Below, piece after piece: positions 33,810-45,324 of a stretch of DNA of 64,000 bases. The stretch spans positions 44,189,920 to 44,253,919 of the forward strand of contig OX104128.1 in the NCBI GenBank assembly GCA_944470555.2, given 5' to 3'. The notes below the pieces were generated by a model. It saw only the letters and a list, made by a program, of their open reading frames with translations, was not told the DNA's origin and ran no database searches. A program made the translations under genes and the position numbers. Origin of the DNA: Heterobilharzia americana. Taxonomy: Eukaryota > Platyhelminthes > Trematoda > Strigeidida > Schistosomatidae. The number at the start of each line of letters is the position of its first letter. Positions within the stretch are counted from its first letter, which is position 1.

Positions 33810-35115
33810 AAATGTTTTGTTCCCACATTCGACATGAGAGAGGGCAGTTTACAGGCACCATCACATTAATATATGTCGAAGAATCTACAAGATTTCACGG
33901 GTCCTGAATGGTACAGACGGAATGCTACCAATTCTTTTAAAAACAGCAGAAGATCCTGCTACTTAAGAAACGAACAAGAAAATATCACTTTTCAGCCTAC
34001 ATAAAGTGTTAAAGCTGAGATAATAATAATTCTTATCCTCATATAATGGATTTAACGTGATAGATACCAGCTTACAAGCATCGCCAAACTGATAATTCAT
34101 GAAAGTGTACAAAATGGTGTTTAGCATTAAATAACTCATATGTCAAGTCATTGTTGTGCATGGTCTTGTCAAAATTTGCTGTAATTCATGAGATGGGCAT
34201 GGAGTTTCATCTTCTACCACACAGATACGTTCCACTATCAGCAACAAAAGTGCGCATTGTTCGAAGTTTGCGTTATAACCAGCCGACGTTGTTAGTTTAT
34301 CTGAGTAGCTTGTAATTTAGTAATATAATCGCCTATACATTGGAAGGTTCTTCAGTTTTTGGTTTTAATGACAGCAAAGGACCCATCTACACTATCCGGA
34401 GTATCGGTAAGGTATCCACAGTTATATCACCACGTAAGTGCCCAAATCAGTGCATTTCCAGGTCACCATGTAACGCTTAAAGGTGAAATAGATTAATTCC
34501 ACTGGGAACACCTATTGCAGCGAGTGGAAATAAGCATTGAAGCGGTTAAAAGTCCAAAGGGCAGTATTTATGCACAGACTCCGGGCATCTTTTGTAGTAG
34601 CGTAAGCATCATCGTTCGAGGAGTGTATTTGGTGCATAGTATTTTCATATGAAAATATGAAGTTTGGAGTCACTGCAGGTAAGTCTTGTTCCAAGACAGT
34701 AGGTGAAGTGGCCGCTGGTTTCATCATTTGTTCAGAATATTTGTGCTGCTGTAACTGTTATGAAAGTTTAGACGGTTAGTCGTGAGAAGAATCCCAACCA
34801 GCAGGTGAGTGAACCGTGAAGATGGTCCAGAAACGGCGAAAGATTTGGAGCAGTTCAATAACTATCGACGTCAAACAGCAGGCATTATTTCCACCACGTA
34901 GCAATGTTCAGCATCAAATGTCGTCACGGAGCTGTTGCCTCAGATAAGAAAAGAATGAAGAGGCACGAGCAGATATGGAGAAGGAAATCACTACGCTACC
35001 CAGTTTGGAGAGGAGAGAAGTCATTATTCTTTTAGACCTATTCGGACTTCATGTACATTTTGGCGTATGTATATGGAGTCACCGTAGTAGTTCTCCAACC
35101 ATAAGGTTCTTAACA
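33810..35115 (-). repeat. repeat R, longest minus-strand copy
   Basis: A reverse copy of repeat R with all blocks of the copy at 23330-24615. The 3' end is at 33820-33850 (ACATGAGAGAGGGCAGTTTACAGG region), the second 3'-end motif is at 34066, the middle block runs to 34500 (CCACTGGGAACACC), and the outer block is 34510-35110. Positions 33845-34071 are identical, base for base as read here, to 41214-41440, while the flanks differ. Within the outer block, read on the plus strand, a 57-nt interval from GTAAGTC at 34679 to TTTGTTCAG at 34735 is matched in length and ends by the other long copy. Confidence 0.75.
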
Positions 35116-35211
35116 TTTTTTATATTTGTGGTGTATCGTGGTGGCTTTGGGTGGAAATCAGTATACATTGAGTTCTTTTAAAAAATTTAAAGCAACTGGT
35201 CCTTTTGATAA

Positions 35212-35572
35212 ATTTAAACAGGGTAATGAGAAGACGAAGATTATCTGAAACATGTGATGTATTAGCGCTACACATTTCAAACAATCTGATCACACATGGA
35301 CTTGTCGAACTATTTATATGAAAATTTACGAAAAGGTCAATGAAGTTAATGGGAAACATGGGAATAGGAAGGGATAGAAAAAAAGGAAAACCCTATTATT
35401 GGTATGAAAATTGAAATCAATACTATCAATGCTATCAACGTGAGTACAAATTGTTTTTGTATACATAAAGGGGGTTTAAATTTACGGATGGCAAGAGCTT
35501 CAATAAATTTAAGCACTCGGCTCTGACCAGTTTTATGCAATACTTTAAAGGTTGTTTTCATGTCTATCATAT
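35212..35572 (-). repeat. inverted terminal copy of Penelope-like element 3' end
   Basis: This 361-bp block is the reverse complement of 36921-37281 with, by eye, a single mismatch. It includes the last part of the endonuclease coding sequence and the downstream region. It sits immediately 5' of the truncated RT, so the element is flanked by an inverted repeat. Penelope-like elements are known to carry terminal repeats that may be in inverted order, which this resembles. Confidence 0.85.
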
Positions 35573-35576
35573 TTAA

Positions 35577-37281
35577 TCAATAAGGGAGAACTTAATCGTC
35601 TGAAACCTATGGGATCTGAGCATCCACATCTATATGGGTTACCTAAAACTCATAGGCCTGACAACCCACTGCATCCAATATTGTCTATGTGTCGATCACC
35701 CACACATAATCTAGCCAAATGGTTGGCAGAGCTCTTGAATCCTGTCAGAAGCCATTTGTATAAGTCCCCATTGAAAGATACATTTGACCTTATTGATTGT
35801 TTAAATGATGTTAATATCAAGGATAAGACTATGTACTCGTTCGATGTAAATTCTTTATTTACTAATGTACCTCTAGTAAAAACAATTGATATTTCATGTG
35901 ACTATATTTCTTCTAACAGTCTTATATTCCCTATCCCTATTACTTTTTTAAAAGATTTATTGTTATTATGCACTGATAAAGTTGAATTCACATTCGAGGG
36001 CGAACACTTTCAACAGATTGATGGTGTCGCGATGGGCAGTCCATTAGCTCCGTTGCTAGCTGATGCATACATGTCATATGTTGAAAACACGGCTGACGAT
36101 CTCATCGGAAGGGTTTCACTTTATAAGAGATATGTTGATGATATAGTCATTATATGTGAAAAGCCTGATGATGCAATGTGCCTGCTACAGAAAATGAGCA
36201 CGGCTCAGAATCACATTAGCCTGACTTGTGAACAAGAGACGAACAACCAGCTATCATTCCCAGACGTAATGCTCAGTCGAAGGGAGGATGGCTCGATCAG
36301 GAGGTTGATCTATAAGAAACCTGCACGGACAGGGCAATATCTTAATTTCCATAGCTATTGTCCAGTCCAATATAAACGTGGTTTAGTGAGATGCTTATTC
36401 AACAGGATGAACCGTATCTGTACCAATGACACCAGGGAGGAAGAAACCAACTTACTGACGACAACTCTGATACAGAATGGATACCCGTTGGGATTTATCG
36501 ACCGATGTAAAAGTTATGTACCATTGAAAAGTACACAGTGTTCCGTCGCTAAGAAAAATGCCTACATCTCACTACCATTTAGAGGTGATTCACATAGTTT
36601 TGTGGTGAGGAAAAGACTTAGATCGGCCATCTGTAAAACATGTTATGCAGCTAAGGTCATCATTGTAGAGAAGACCAAGTCCATGTTACAGCACAAACCG
36701 AAACAACATATAAACGATTACATCACATCCCACTGCGTTTATCAATTTACATGTATGTGTGGACACACATATATAGGGAGGAGTAATCGTGACATGCGGT
36801 TAAGGAAGGTTGGACATGTACCTAAGTGACTACAAAAACAAATGACCTCAACAGATCCGATAAGCGCAGGGGACAAGCATCCATCTTCGTCTATCGCTAA
36901 ACATATACTAGAAACTAACCATATGATAGACATGAAAACAACCTTTAAAGTATTGCATAAAACTGGTCAGAGCCGAGTGCTTAAATTTATTGAAGCTCTT
37001 GCCATCCGTAAATTTAAACCCCCTTTATGTATACAAAAACAATTTGTACTCACGTTGATAGCATTGATAGTATTGATTTCAATTTTCATACCAATAATAG
37101 GGTTTTCCTTTTTTTCTATCCCTTCCTATTCCCATGTTTCCCATTAACTTCATTGACCTTTTCGTAAATTTTCATATAAATAGTTCGACAAGTCCATGTG
37201 TGATCAGATTGTTTGAAATGTGTAGCGCTAATACATCACATGTTTCAGATAATCTTCGTCTTCTCATTACCCCGTTTAAAT
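35577..37281 (+). mobile_element. Penelope-like element: RT plus GIY-YIG endonuclease, nearly intact
   Basis: 5'-truncated Penelope-like retroelement. RT reading starts near 35577 (NKGELNRLKPMG, then HPHLYGLPKTHRP, the finger motif). Motif A is FDVNSLFTNVPL, and AMGSPLAPLLADAY (about 36031-36070) is motif B. The catalytic box is RYVDDIVII with the DD codons near 36137. A cysteine-bearing linker leads to the GIY-YIG endonuclease region YQFTCMCGHTYIGRSNRDMR at 36739-36798. A TGA at 36827-36829 interrupts the frame; the same frame then reads on to 37147 with SSSIAKHILETNHMIDMKT and FIEALAIRKFKPPLC, the conserved C-terminal end. A single nonsense change therefore separates the two parts. Near identity of its inverted terminal copy suggests recent activity or gene conversion. 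A named family cannot be assigned without a search. Confidence 0.9.
36921..37281 (+). repeat. 3' end of Penelope-like element, right arm of inverted repeat
   Basis: Right arm of the 361-bp inverted pair with 35212-35572. Beyond 37281 the two copies stop matching, which marks the element's repeat boundary. Confidence 0.85.
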
Positions 37282-37494
37282 ACATTAAGTTCACCATACG
37301 GAGGAGGGGAGCCAGCACTCACACCCTTGTATGCAGTCGTAAACCCATCGGTAGAGGAGGAACTCGGGGACTTGAATAGCCCTGATTCACACACTTGGAG
37401 GTCCAGGTGCGCTCACAGTGGATGCAGTGGCTCGACCATTATAACTTGCCAATTGCTCCGTTATACTTAGCAGTCGTGGATACAATGTGAATGT

Positions 37495-40202
37495 CAAGAA
37501 TTTTATGGGTATCCGTGAACTGAAGGAGTTCGTTGGGCAGACGTTGAGAGTGGAATGGGGATACGCAAGTGCGAATACGATATGGGAGCTTATTCCATAA
37601 CTTGCTGTTTTGTGTCATAAAGAATTAAGACCTAAGTTTAAGGCAGTGTTTTTCGACAGGTACAGTGCACTAGCGATTGTGTAGACTATAAGAGGACATA
37701 GGCTTAAAAGTAGGGGCGCAACAGGCATACGTAATGCCACGCAGCAGGCGGAAAAACAGGTTAAGGTTGAGCTTAAGGCGTCTTAACCAAAGTAGGTCAA
37801 TCTTTAGTTTCTTACACCTTCCCTCACGATCAAGTTCGCCATGACGGCCCAGTGCATAGCGGTTAAACTTTCTTTAAAATATTCTCAGTGCACATCCTAT
37901 CCGAAGCAAACATATTGCTGAAGATGATTGCACTATATTCAAATACTGGGAGGATTGTTACTTTGAATAAAAGTAGTTTGGCCTCAATGGTATGTGCGTA
38001 TTTAAGCAAAAGGCCAACTGAGCGCCTCCACTTGGATATAAGGGACTGGGCACACTCCGTAAATGTTAAACTCCGAGAACACCTAATACCTAAATCTTAT
38101 ACCGAATTATATGATTGTGACACAGAATCGCCGAGGTGTAAACTGACGTTTCGGTAGGAATTACTGAAACAAATAATTCTGCATTTACTGGAATCAAGTG
38201 GGACTTGCCATATTTCATTCCGAGCGAACAAATGCGTCGAACCCTCCCCGATTTTATTAAAACCCTCACTTAGCGATGATTGAGGGAAGCCATACATACT
38301 TTTTAAGTCGTCAGCAAATAAATGGGGCTTCTCACATTTTATTACTTTAGAAATATCACTTGTGTAAAGGAGGAAGATTGAGGGCCCAAACACGCTACTT
38401 TGAATGACACTCAAAATAGGCTCTGGGTAGAGTAGGGTGTGGTTGAACTTCACTGTTTGAGCACTGTTTAAAGAATGGGCCTATCGAAAATAATAGTGTC
38501 ACTAGTTTCAAATGACTCAAGCCTCAGAATTAACCGATTGTGAGGTGCTTTATCAAATCCTTTTTTGAGGTCAAAAAATGGGGCAGTTACGAAGAGTCCT
38601 TTACATCTTCTTCAGGTGACCTCCTCGAAATAATCCAGTAAGCAAGTATTACATGCACGACTTTTTAGGAAACCATGGTGCATGGGGGAAAGTAGCTGGT
38701 GCGCAGCCACGTAATGGGTAATTTTTACACAACCACCTTCTCCATAATACAAGAGGCCACAGATGTAATATTTATGGAACGGTAGTCTTGAATATTCGAC
38801 GTCGGACCAGATTTATACTTGTGAGATGTGTATGACAGCTTCCAGTGGTCGATGCAGCATGCCTCATTAAGGGATATTGAGAATAGCTCCGTGGGGATGG
38901 GTGGCATGTCCTCACCACCCCTTTCTAGAAAGACAGATAGGACCCCATCAGGTCCGGCAGTATACGAGTTTTTTTAATGAAGCAACTGCATCAGCTACCT
39001 TGTTCCGTGTAAAGGAAACACTGCTTAGCGAGTAGTGTGACGGAATGGGCATTTTTATGTCTGGTACACCATCTTCATGTGCGAAGCGGCCTGAACGGCG
39101 ATTGCTAAGCGGCCAACAAATCTCATTTAGATCATCGTAAAGAATATTCCCATCAATGATCAGGCCACCAGGGATCACCGTAGATAAGTTTGCACCGGAT
39201 TTTAGAATCCTCTCTAACCACTGAACATCGCTTGTTTGTGCGTTGCAGCTATTTTTCTGTCCGATTGCCTTCAGTAACCTATTTGGTTTGCGGTTCTCGT
39301 GTGCAAGGGATGAAGGGTCATTAGATCGGCGGAAATTTCTGGCATGTCTGCGAATGCTCATACGTACATTTCCTGTGATGAAATTCACTTTTTTCTTCCT
39401 GACTACTGAAACCGCCGAAGCAATATGATCGTGAATTACACTCCTGGAACTATAGAAGATATCACTTAGTTCATGGGTTGAGCAGCCGGTGAGATAAGAA
39501 CCGTAGTCCAAGCGTCGCACCATGTACTGCATCTCTTCCCAAATATCATTTTTATATCGCCTAATTACGGTTGTTTTTGATCTGGGAAATGACGTAGTAC
39601 TGAGAGGCGGTCGGAAGTCACCAATCACCACTCTGTGATAGCTGCCCGGAAATTCTGGACCGACTTGAAAGGCAAAAGACAGTAATCCATTGGCCAAAAC
39701 GAGGTCAAGTACGCTGGTGTGTCTGGTTTTGTCGCATTACATGCTGGCACCATCCCCTAGAATCTGACCCACTAATAAACTCATCAAACCGCTTAGGGGG
39801 AGTAAGCAACTGCCACTTGATGTCAGGCATATCAAAGTCTCCCCATATACGGTTTATGGAGTAAGGTAGTGTTGTTAATGAGTGAACGCCTCTGCAAGCC
39901 TGTCATCATAATCTACGGTACAGCAAGGGATGGTATATACACTCTAAGAGGATAATTATAACATTTGGAAACTTCGCCACAACCGGCACTGAGTCAACCA
40001 GCAAAGTAAGTTTTGGGGCACTGAAATTTGTCGCAGCACTGTCTGACCCGATATAAGTCATGCAACCACCACCTCTACCATTGTATCTATCTCCCCCAAA
40101 CAGAGTATAATTGTCGACAGAGACATGAATATCAGGAGTATCTGAAGTGCACCAAGCTTCCGTGATAAATATTAGGCAGGGGTTAGACATAATCGGCAAC
40201 AC
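37495..40202 (-). pseudogene. CR1-like non-LTR retrotransposon, minus strand
   Basis: EN-RT body on the minus strand. The endonuclease starts at 40202 (MSNPCLIFITEAWCTSDTPD) and its C-terminal end is in a 249-codon frame 39697-38948, where VGPEFPGSYHRVVIGDFRP shows the S-D-H motif changed to S-Y-H. The same frame continues with the linker and KVADAVASLKKL. The RT pieces are 38907-38725 (NIQDYRSINITSVASCIMEK) and 38453-38097, which holds SVFGPSIFLLYTSDISKV and a FADD variant of the catalytic box in LFADDLKSMYG. The C-terminal block LRRLKLNLNLFFRLLRG follows at 37790-37730 and KLWNKLPYRIRT near 37600-37560. Stops and frame changes make it inactive. It resembles the plus-strand copy at 10430-13260 in the endonuclease. 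Confidence 0.85.
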
Positions 40203-40299
40203 AGTGATCTCACTTATTTTGCTGTATGTGGAGCGGGCGTTAATCGGACAGAAGGTGGAAGAACTGGATAAGGAATGGTACTTAAACCTATAGGTGCGG

Positions 40300-40620
40300 G
40301 CATATGAGTCGCAGAGCCGTTCTCCACCCCAATGTTACGCAGAAGATAATCTAAGTGTTGATGGTCTATGAGATTACTTTTTCAAAAGAAGTGCTTACAG
40401 GGATCGTTTAGTTCAGAGTCTAACATACACGCTGTAACATGCCTGTTTAAATCCTTTGGTGACGGTGGCATAACACCTAGAAATAGATAATGAGGAATTG
40501 TGACGCCCTGCCTTCGAAGGTCAGCCTTGGCTTATAAAAACCATGATCCTACATTGTCCGGCCGAAATGGCGAGATCTAAATCGGGTGGGTTGCCGCTCT
40601 AATGCAGCGATTGCATCTTT
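40300..40620 (-). pseudogene. gypsy gag fossil
   Basis: On the minus strand this stretch matches the Gag of the LTR element at 55571-58368: PKDLNRHVTACMLDSELNDP followed by LDYLLRNIGVENGSAT correspond to its RELNRYVTANMFNPEVSDP and LDELLRNIELGSHSAT blocks. An upstream piece near 40540 corresponds to the tryptophan-bearing NAETWFLYAEADF region. Frameshifts and stops are present. It directly abuts the 5' end of the CR1-like endonuclease at 40202. Confidence 0.7.
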
Positions 40621-41179
40621 ATGGTCTTAGGAAGTTGTTCCTTGCCAAAAGAAACGAGGCGCCAAGCTGGAATTCCACAACATTCGATTTTTCGTGACTG
40701 TTCTGTAGCTCGTTTGTGAAAATGACCCTCGCAGGTACCTTCCAAAATCTTTTTTCTGATTGAGTAAAGCTGTGGAGAGAAATAAACGGTAATGATGACA
40801 ATAATTTATTCCTGAATTTACAGGTGCATATCATTTTTACAGATACGGTTATAACAGTTAGTGGTGAAAAATCTCCGGTAATATTTTCTTTTTAAAAAAT
40901 TTTTTATCACCTCTTCATTCCAGGTAGTGGAAATTCCCAGTCTGAGGAAAAAAGAAAACTTTGTTTGTTCATGCTAAACTGAACGTATGTCCACAGTAGG
41001 CAGTGAACTGATTTTGCGAGGTGGTTTGGCCTGACTTCAGCACCAGGCAGATTTCAATAGAAGAACCTCCACTATGAAACGTATGAGGTGATACATACGG
41101 GGCGTGATGTTTTTCCCACTTTCAAAGCAAATGACAAATTAACGCATCCCACACTAGCTAATAAATAAGTGGATTTTTT

Positions 41180-41650
41180 CATTCTCACATTGGTACCTTA
41201 ACATGAAGGAAGCCAGTTTACAGGCACCATCACATTAATATATGTCGAAGAATCTACAAGATTTCACGGGTCCTGAATGGTACAGACGGAATGCTACCAA
41301 TTCTTTTAAAAACAGCAGAAGATCCTGCTACTTAAGAAACGAACAAGAAAATATCACTTTTCAGCCTACATAAAGTGTTAAAGCTGAGATAATAATAATT
41401 CTTATCCTCATATAATGGATTTAACGTGATAGATACCAGCCTACGAGCACCACCAAATTGACGAAAGATTACAAAATGACATTTAGCACAATATATTTAA
41501 CATATCAATTCATCTTCGTGCACACCCTTATTAAAACTCGCTGCAATTCATGAGGCGGGCATGGATTTTCATTTCCCATCACACCAGCCGACGTTTTAAG
41601 TCCATTTGGGTAGTTTGTTATCTGGTAATGTCACAGTAGGATGTGCAAAT
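41180..41650 (-). repeat. repeat R, 5'-truncated copy
   Basis: Reverse copy of R. The tail ATTCTCACATTGG at 41181 is followed by ACATGAAGGAAGCC and the 227-bp block 41214-41440, which is identical to 33845-34071. A diverged middle part ends near 41650. Confidence 0.75.
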
Positions 41651-42424
41651 ACTGTATCAAATCATTAGGCTGTAGCCGAAGCTACTACACTTCATCACAA
41701 CTGTTGACGATGCACGGGGCGTGTGATACATCCGAAATCACCTTTATGCTAGTAGAACGGCTTAAGAATTAACGTAAATACCTAGCTCGCTAACTGTAGT
41801 ACAAAGTAATTCCACGCTAAAATGGTCTGTCATACATAGCGCACAGTAATACATTATTATTCACTCTGTTACGTCTCTTGGACTATTCACTGCTCATATC
41901 CAAATCAAGGTGTGCACATGATTCACCGTCAGTCCCACTGCTTTCCATTCCCTGACTTAGTTGTTAGTGCGTTTATTCATGCATCTAGGATCTCCACTGA
42001 ACCAGTCCTTTCGCACATATTACGCACCGAATGCATGAATCAAGGTCAGGTGATCAACTTCTATCCTCATCTAACTACATCAGTCCTAACGGCTAGTGGC
42101 CCGTTACTCCATATTGTGTCTTTGTATAACCACACACAAGGCTACGGCTGGATTATTCTCTAAGTTACTCATCCTGTCGCTGTCCATCAATACCGACTCA
42201 TCTAGGTCTCTACCTTCTGCTCTTATGACTGGCCGCGGTCATCTAATTTAACATATTAACCTCATGTAACACTCGCTGCACGATATTCGGCAAATTATAT
42301 TATTCTACCCAACTGGGTCATTGGAACCATTAGGCCGACAAGGTTCTTCTGAGTTTTTATGCTTCAAACAATGAATTATGCGAGCACATGTCATTTTACG
42401 GGCATTATCTAACTGTTATTTCCT
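41651..42424. other. no gene recognised
   Basis: One open frame (41912-42163, plus) has no known motif. No shared repeat was noticed apart from the tail element that begins at 42425. Confidence 0.35.
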
Positions 42425-42510
42425 TATTATAATAATAGTTATAATAATTTATTTCATACAACAAAGGTTACACGAATACAAACCAGTTTACAGGTTTGAT
42501 CACTGTAAAG
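42425..42510 (-). repeat. retroposon 3' end with AT-rich tail, minus strand
   Basis: Reverse of the 3' end found at 14355-14451: AATAATTTATTTCATACAAC, then AAAGGTTACACGAATACAAA and CCAGTTTACAGGTTTGATCA. The tail is a worn TAATAA tract. Confidence 0.7.
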
Positions 42511-43619
42511 CTGTAAAATTTCAGGAAGAAACAAATCATCGTGCATGCAAAGTCTTCCGGAGTGAACAATTGTTTAGACACTGCCAGTCACAAATATCGG
42601 ATAGAAGCGATTTCGTCAAACAGCAGTGGTGGAAATTATTGGGGGTATAATTTCTCAGCATAGTAAGTATCCTGGCAATAGTGAGTCATGTAATCTATGA
42701 GCATATCGAGGACAAATGAATCCGGGGATATATCAACATTCAAAAAGTTCATATTGCCCACAGATGCCAAGTGAATCTACAGTTAAATACTGGAATGAGC
42801 GGAGGGGGAAAATTTGCGTCTGGTATCTTATACTGTCAAGCATAGTGTGACTGTTGTTTAGGCTTTTAGTTTTGTAACAAAGTCATTTGAACAAATAAGG
42901 CCGGTGATATAACCCTAACCAGCCGCTGTTGTCTCATATTACGGTGGAGAATACGGGAGGTTTCACCATCAAGCCATCCAAAAAGACTTCGAGATCGGTG
43001 CGTCATAAGGGGTCACTTTCGGTTGGCTTCTTTTCCAGGTGAGTGGTTGTCAGGACTGGGAGACCTTGCATGTTTGAATGAGAACAGCACCCAGTACCAA
43101 CACTTCCAGAACCACTTACAATTGGAGCCATGAGTTTAGTAGAGGCTGCAGTTTGGGATGCATTCTCTGGTCCCTGGTGATTTCAAATCTGTAGGTGGTA
43201 GGGGGTGACAGTTCTCACCTGTTTAATAGAAGTCCAAAGTGTATCTCGGTGGTCAGTGTGCGTTGTTATGATCCGCTATCATAATCTGCATATTGGGTGA
43301 GAAGGAGAAACAAGGAGGCACTACAAGTAAAGTTAACTGTCTTAAGATTCTGCGAAGCAATATTGAACACTATGATATCTAAAGAGGACACGAGGAATGA
43401 GGGACTATATGGTTCTATGTTCTACTTATAGGATATCTTTTAAGTTTTGTGTAATACATTTCTCACGTCCTGTTTTAAATTGCATTACAAATGCTTGAAG
43501 ATGGTGGCTTTGTTTTGCGTTTGAGTACCAGTAAGAGCTTTGATATGCACATACATGGTTAGGGGAAGATAGTTACTATGATCTTAAGGGTAAGGTGGGT
43601 GAAAGGCGTATGTTGGGTC
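42511..43619. other. no gene recognised
   Basis: No coding sequence or recognised element was found in this stretch. Confidence 0.4.
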
Positions 43620-44165
43620 TAATGACCTCAGATAAGGGTGGTTTTCATAAGTCCCCACCACCGGGTCTGCTATCTCATGTTGTCTCATCTTGTCTAGTTG
43701 TTTTTTACACGTCTTGATACACTAACTTCTTGGTCTGTCGTTACTCAACCTATACAGTGTGCTTCCCTCATTTCCACGTAGCCTCTACACTCTTTGCTAA
43801 CCGTAGTGTTACGGCTGACAAAGTGGAGCTCGGAGGTTGTTGCACTGGTCATCAGGTACCCGTGTCATTCACCGTCTTTGGTGTGCTGTGTCTTCGCGCA
43901 TCCAAAGGCCCCAACCACTCTGGCATCTCTCAGGTAAGGGTGGTTTCCGTAAGTCCCCACTATCAGATCCGCCATTTCGCGTTGTCAGGCTATTTTTATG
44001 TTTGAATCATCTCATGACCTGTCGCCAATACTTTTGTAGCTTATACCATCATGAAATTTCTCTTAAAGGAGCCTCTTTTCTTTTTGCTAATCGTGATGTT
44101 TCTTGCAGAAGCCTACGACCACTGCGCGTCTGCCTTAGTATTGTAGAGTGGAGGTATGCAGGTAG
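43620..44165. repeat. degenerate tandem duplication, about 305-bp period
   Basis: TAAGGGTGGTTTTCATAAGT with CCCCACCACCGGGTCTGC at 43634-43672 recurs as TAAGGGTGGTTTCCGTAAGT with CCCCACTATCAGATCCGC at 43935-43973. CTCTTTGCTAACCGTAGTGT at 43791 recurs as CTTTTTGCTAATCGTGATGT at 44082. Two worn tandem units of roughly 300 bp explain this. Open frames inside have no known motif. Confidence 0.55.
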
Positions 44166-45324
44166 TTGACCTACAAGATAAGCCTAGAGTGAGATAAAAG
44201 TAAGAAGTATGAGCCCTAGTTGTCATAGGCTAAATTTGTTTACCTGGAGTGAGGAGTAAAAGATTTATTTTTCATGGCTCAGAAATCGACGGATCAGTTA
44301 GGCTATGAAGAAATGGTAGTCACATCAAGGTAACTACACAGTTAAGTGTCGCAAATCGTACCACACCCTGCTTGCCGTCAGTTGTTCTATCAGATCTTAA
44401 CTTATGCGCTTAGGTTTCCACATTGTATATTTTTGTTCTTGGTTTGTTATTCTCCCTCGGGTCTATATAACATCACCACCGCCAAGGAATCGGTGAGAAT
44501 CGTTAAATAGGAGGAATTCATTAATTGATCACGGAAACCGGCCGAGAGATAGACATGTTCGGACAGAAGTGGAAAGTTTGTTCTACAGAGTACTATATTG
44601 CGTTATGAAAAACCTACATCGAAGTTTTCAGCGATACTTATTTGCTGGAATGGTGCGTTCGCTTTTATGCAGACTACGCGCCAGTGTTGATTTAAAATTG
44701 TTAGCACAGTTTGTTTTAGAATAAAAGACGAAAAGAAAGGTTAGTTGGAACTTCAGGCATCTCAGCCAGAGTGATTCTAGTTCCAGTTTTTTGCACCTTG
44801 CTTCGTAAAGAAGTCCTTCGTTACGTATTGGCAGGCATCGAGTTAAGCTTTGTTGGAAATTCTCTGCTCGAATTCAGTCAGATACTCTCAAGTTACCGCA
44901 GACAACCGTGCAATACTGTAATATCTGGCCAGCCATAATTTTTTATAATATAAGTTTTTCCTCAGGTGTATGTTTCTGTGTAGAAGACCTTTAATTCTTC
45001 CGCCCCACTGAATCTGCGAACTCCGTAAGTTATCCTCATGATATCTATTGCATGTTTGTCTTTGAGTAGCATATAAGCCACGCTTTGCAGCAAGTTGGTG
45101 TATAGTCTGTGACTACCACTCACCTCACTATCCAATAACTGTGACCATTGAGGGGTATGGCTGCGGCGTATTTGTTAGTGAACTCTGAAGTGTTAAGAAA
45201 AATGGATCACCTGGACAGCAGCTATTCGGTTTGGTCATAAGATGAACTGAGAGATAACTTTCGGCTTTGCGATGGTACCATGGTCTTTTGATTATTCGCA
45301 CTGCTTTTTCGTCTACTGGCTTGT
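44166..45324. other. no gene recognised
   Basis: Short minus-strand coding-like text appears around 45120-44900, for example HAIDIMRITYGVRRFSG, but it is broken and matched no family. It may be connected with the open frame at 45325-45930. Confidence 0.3.
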
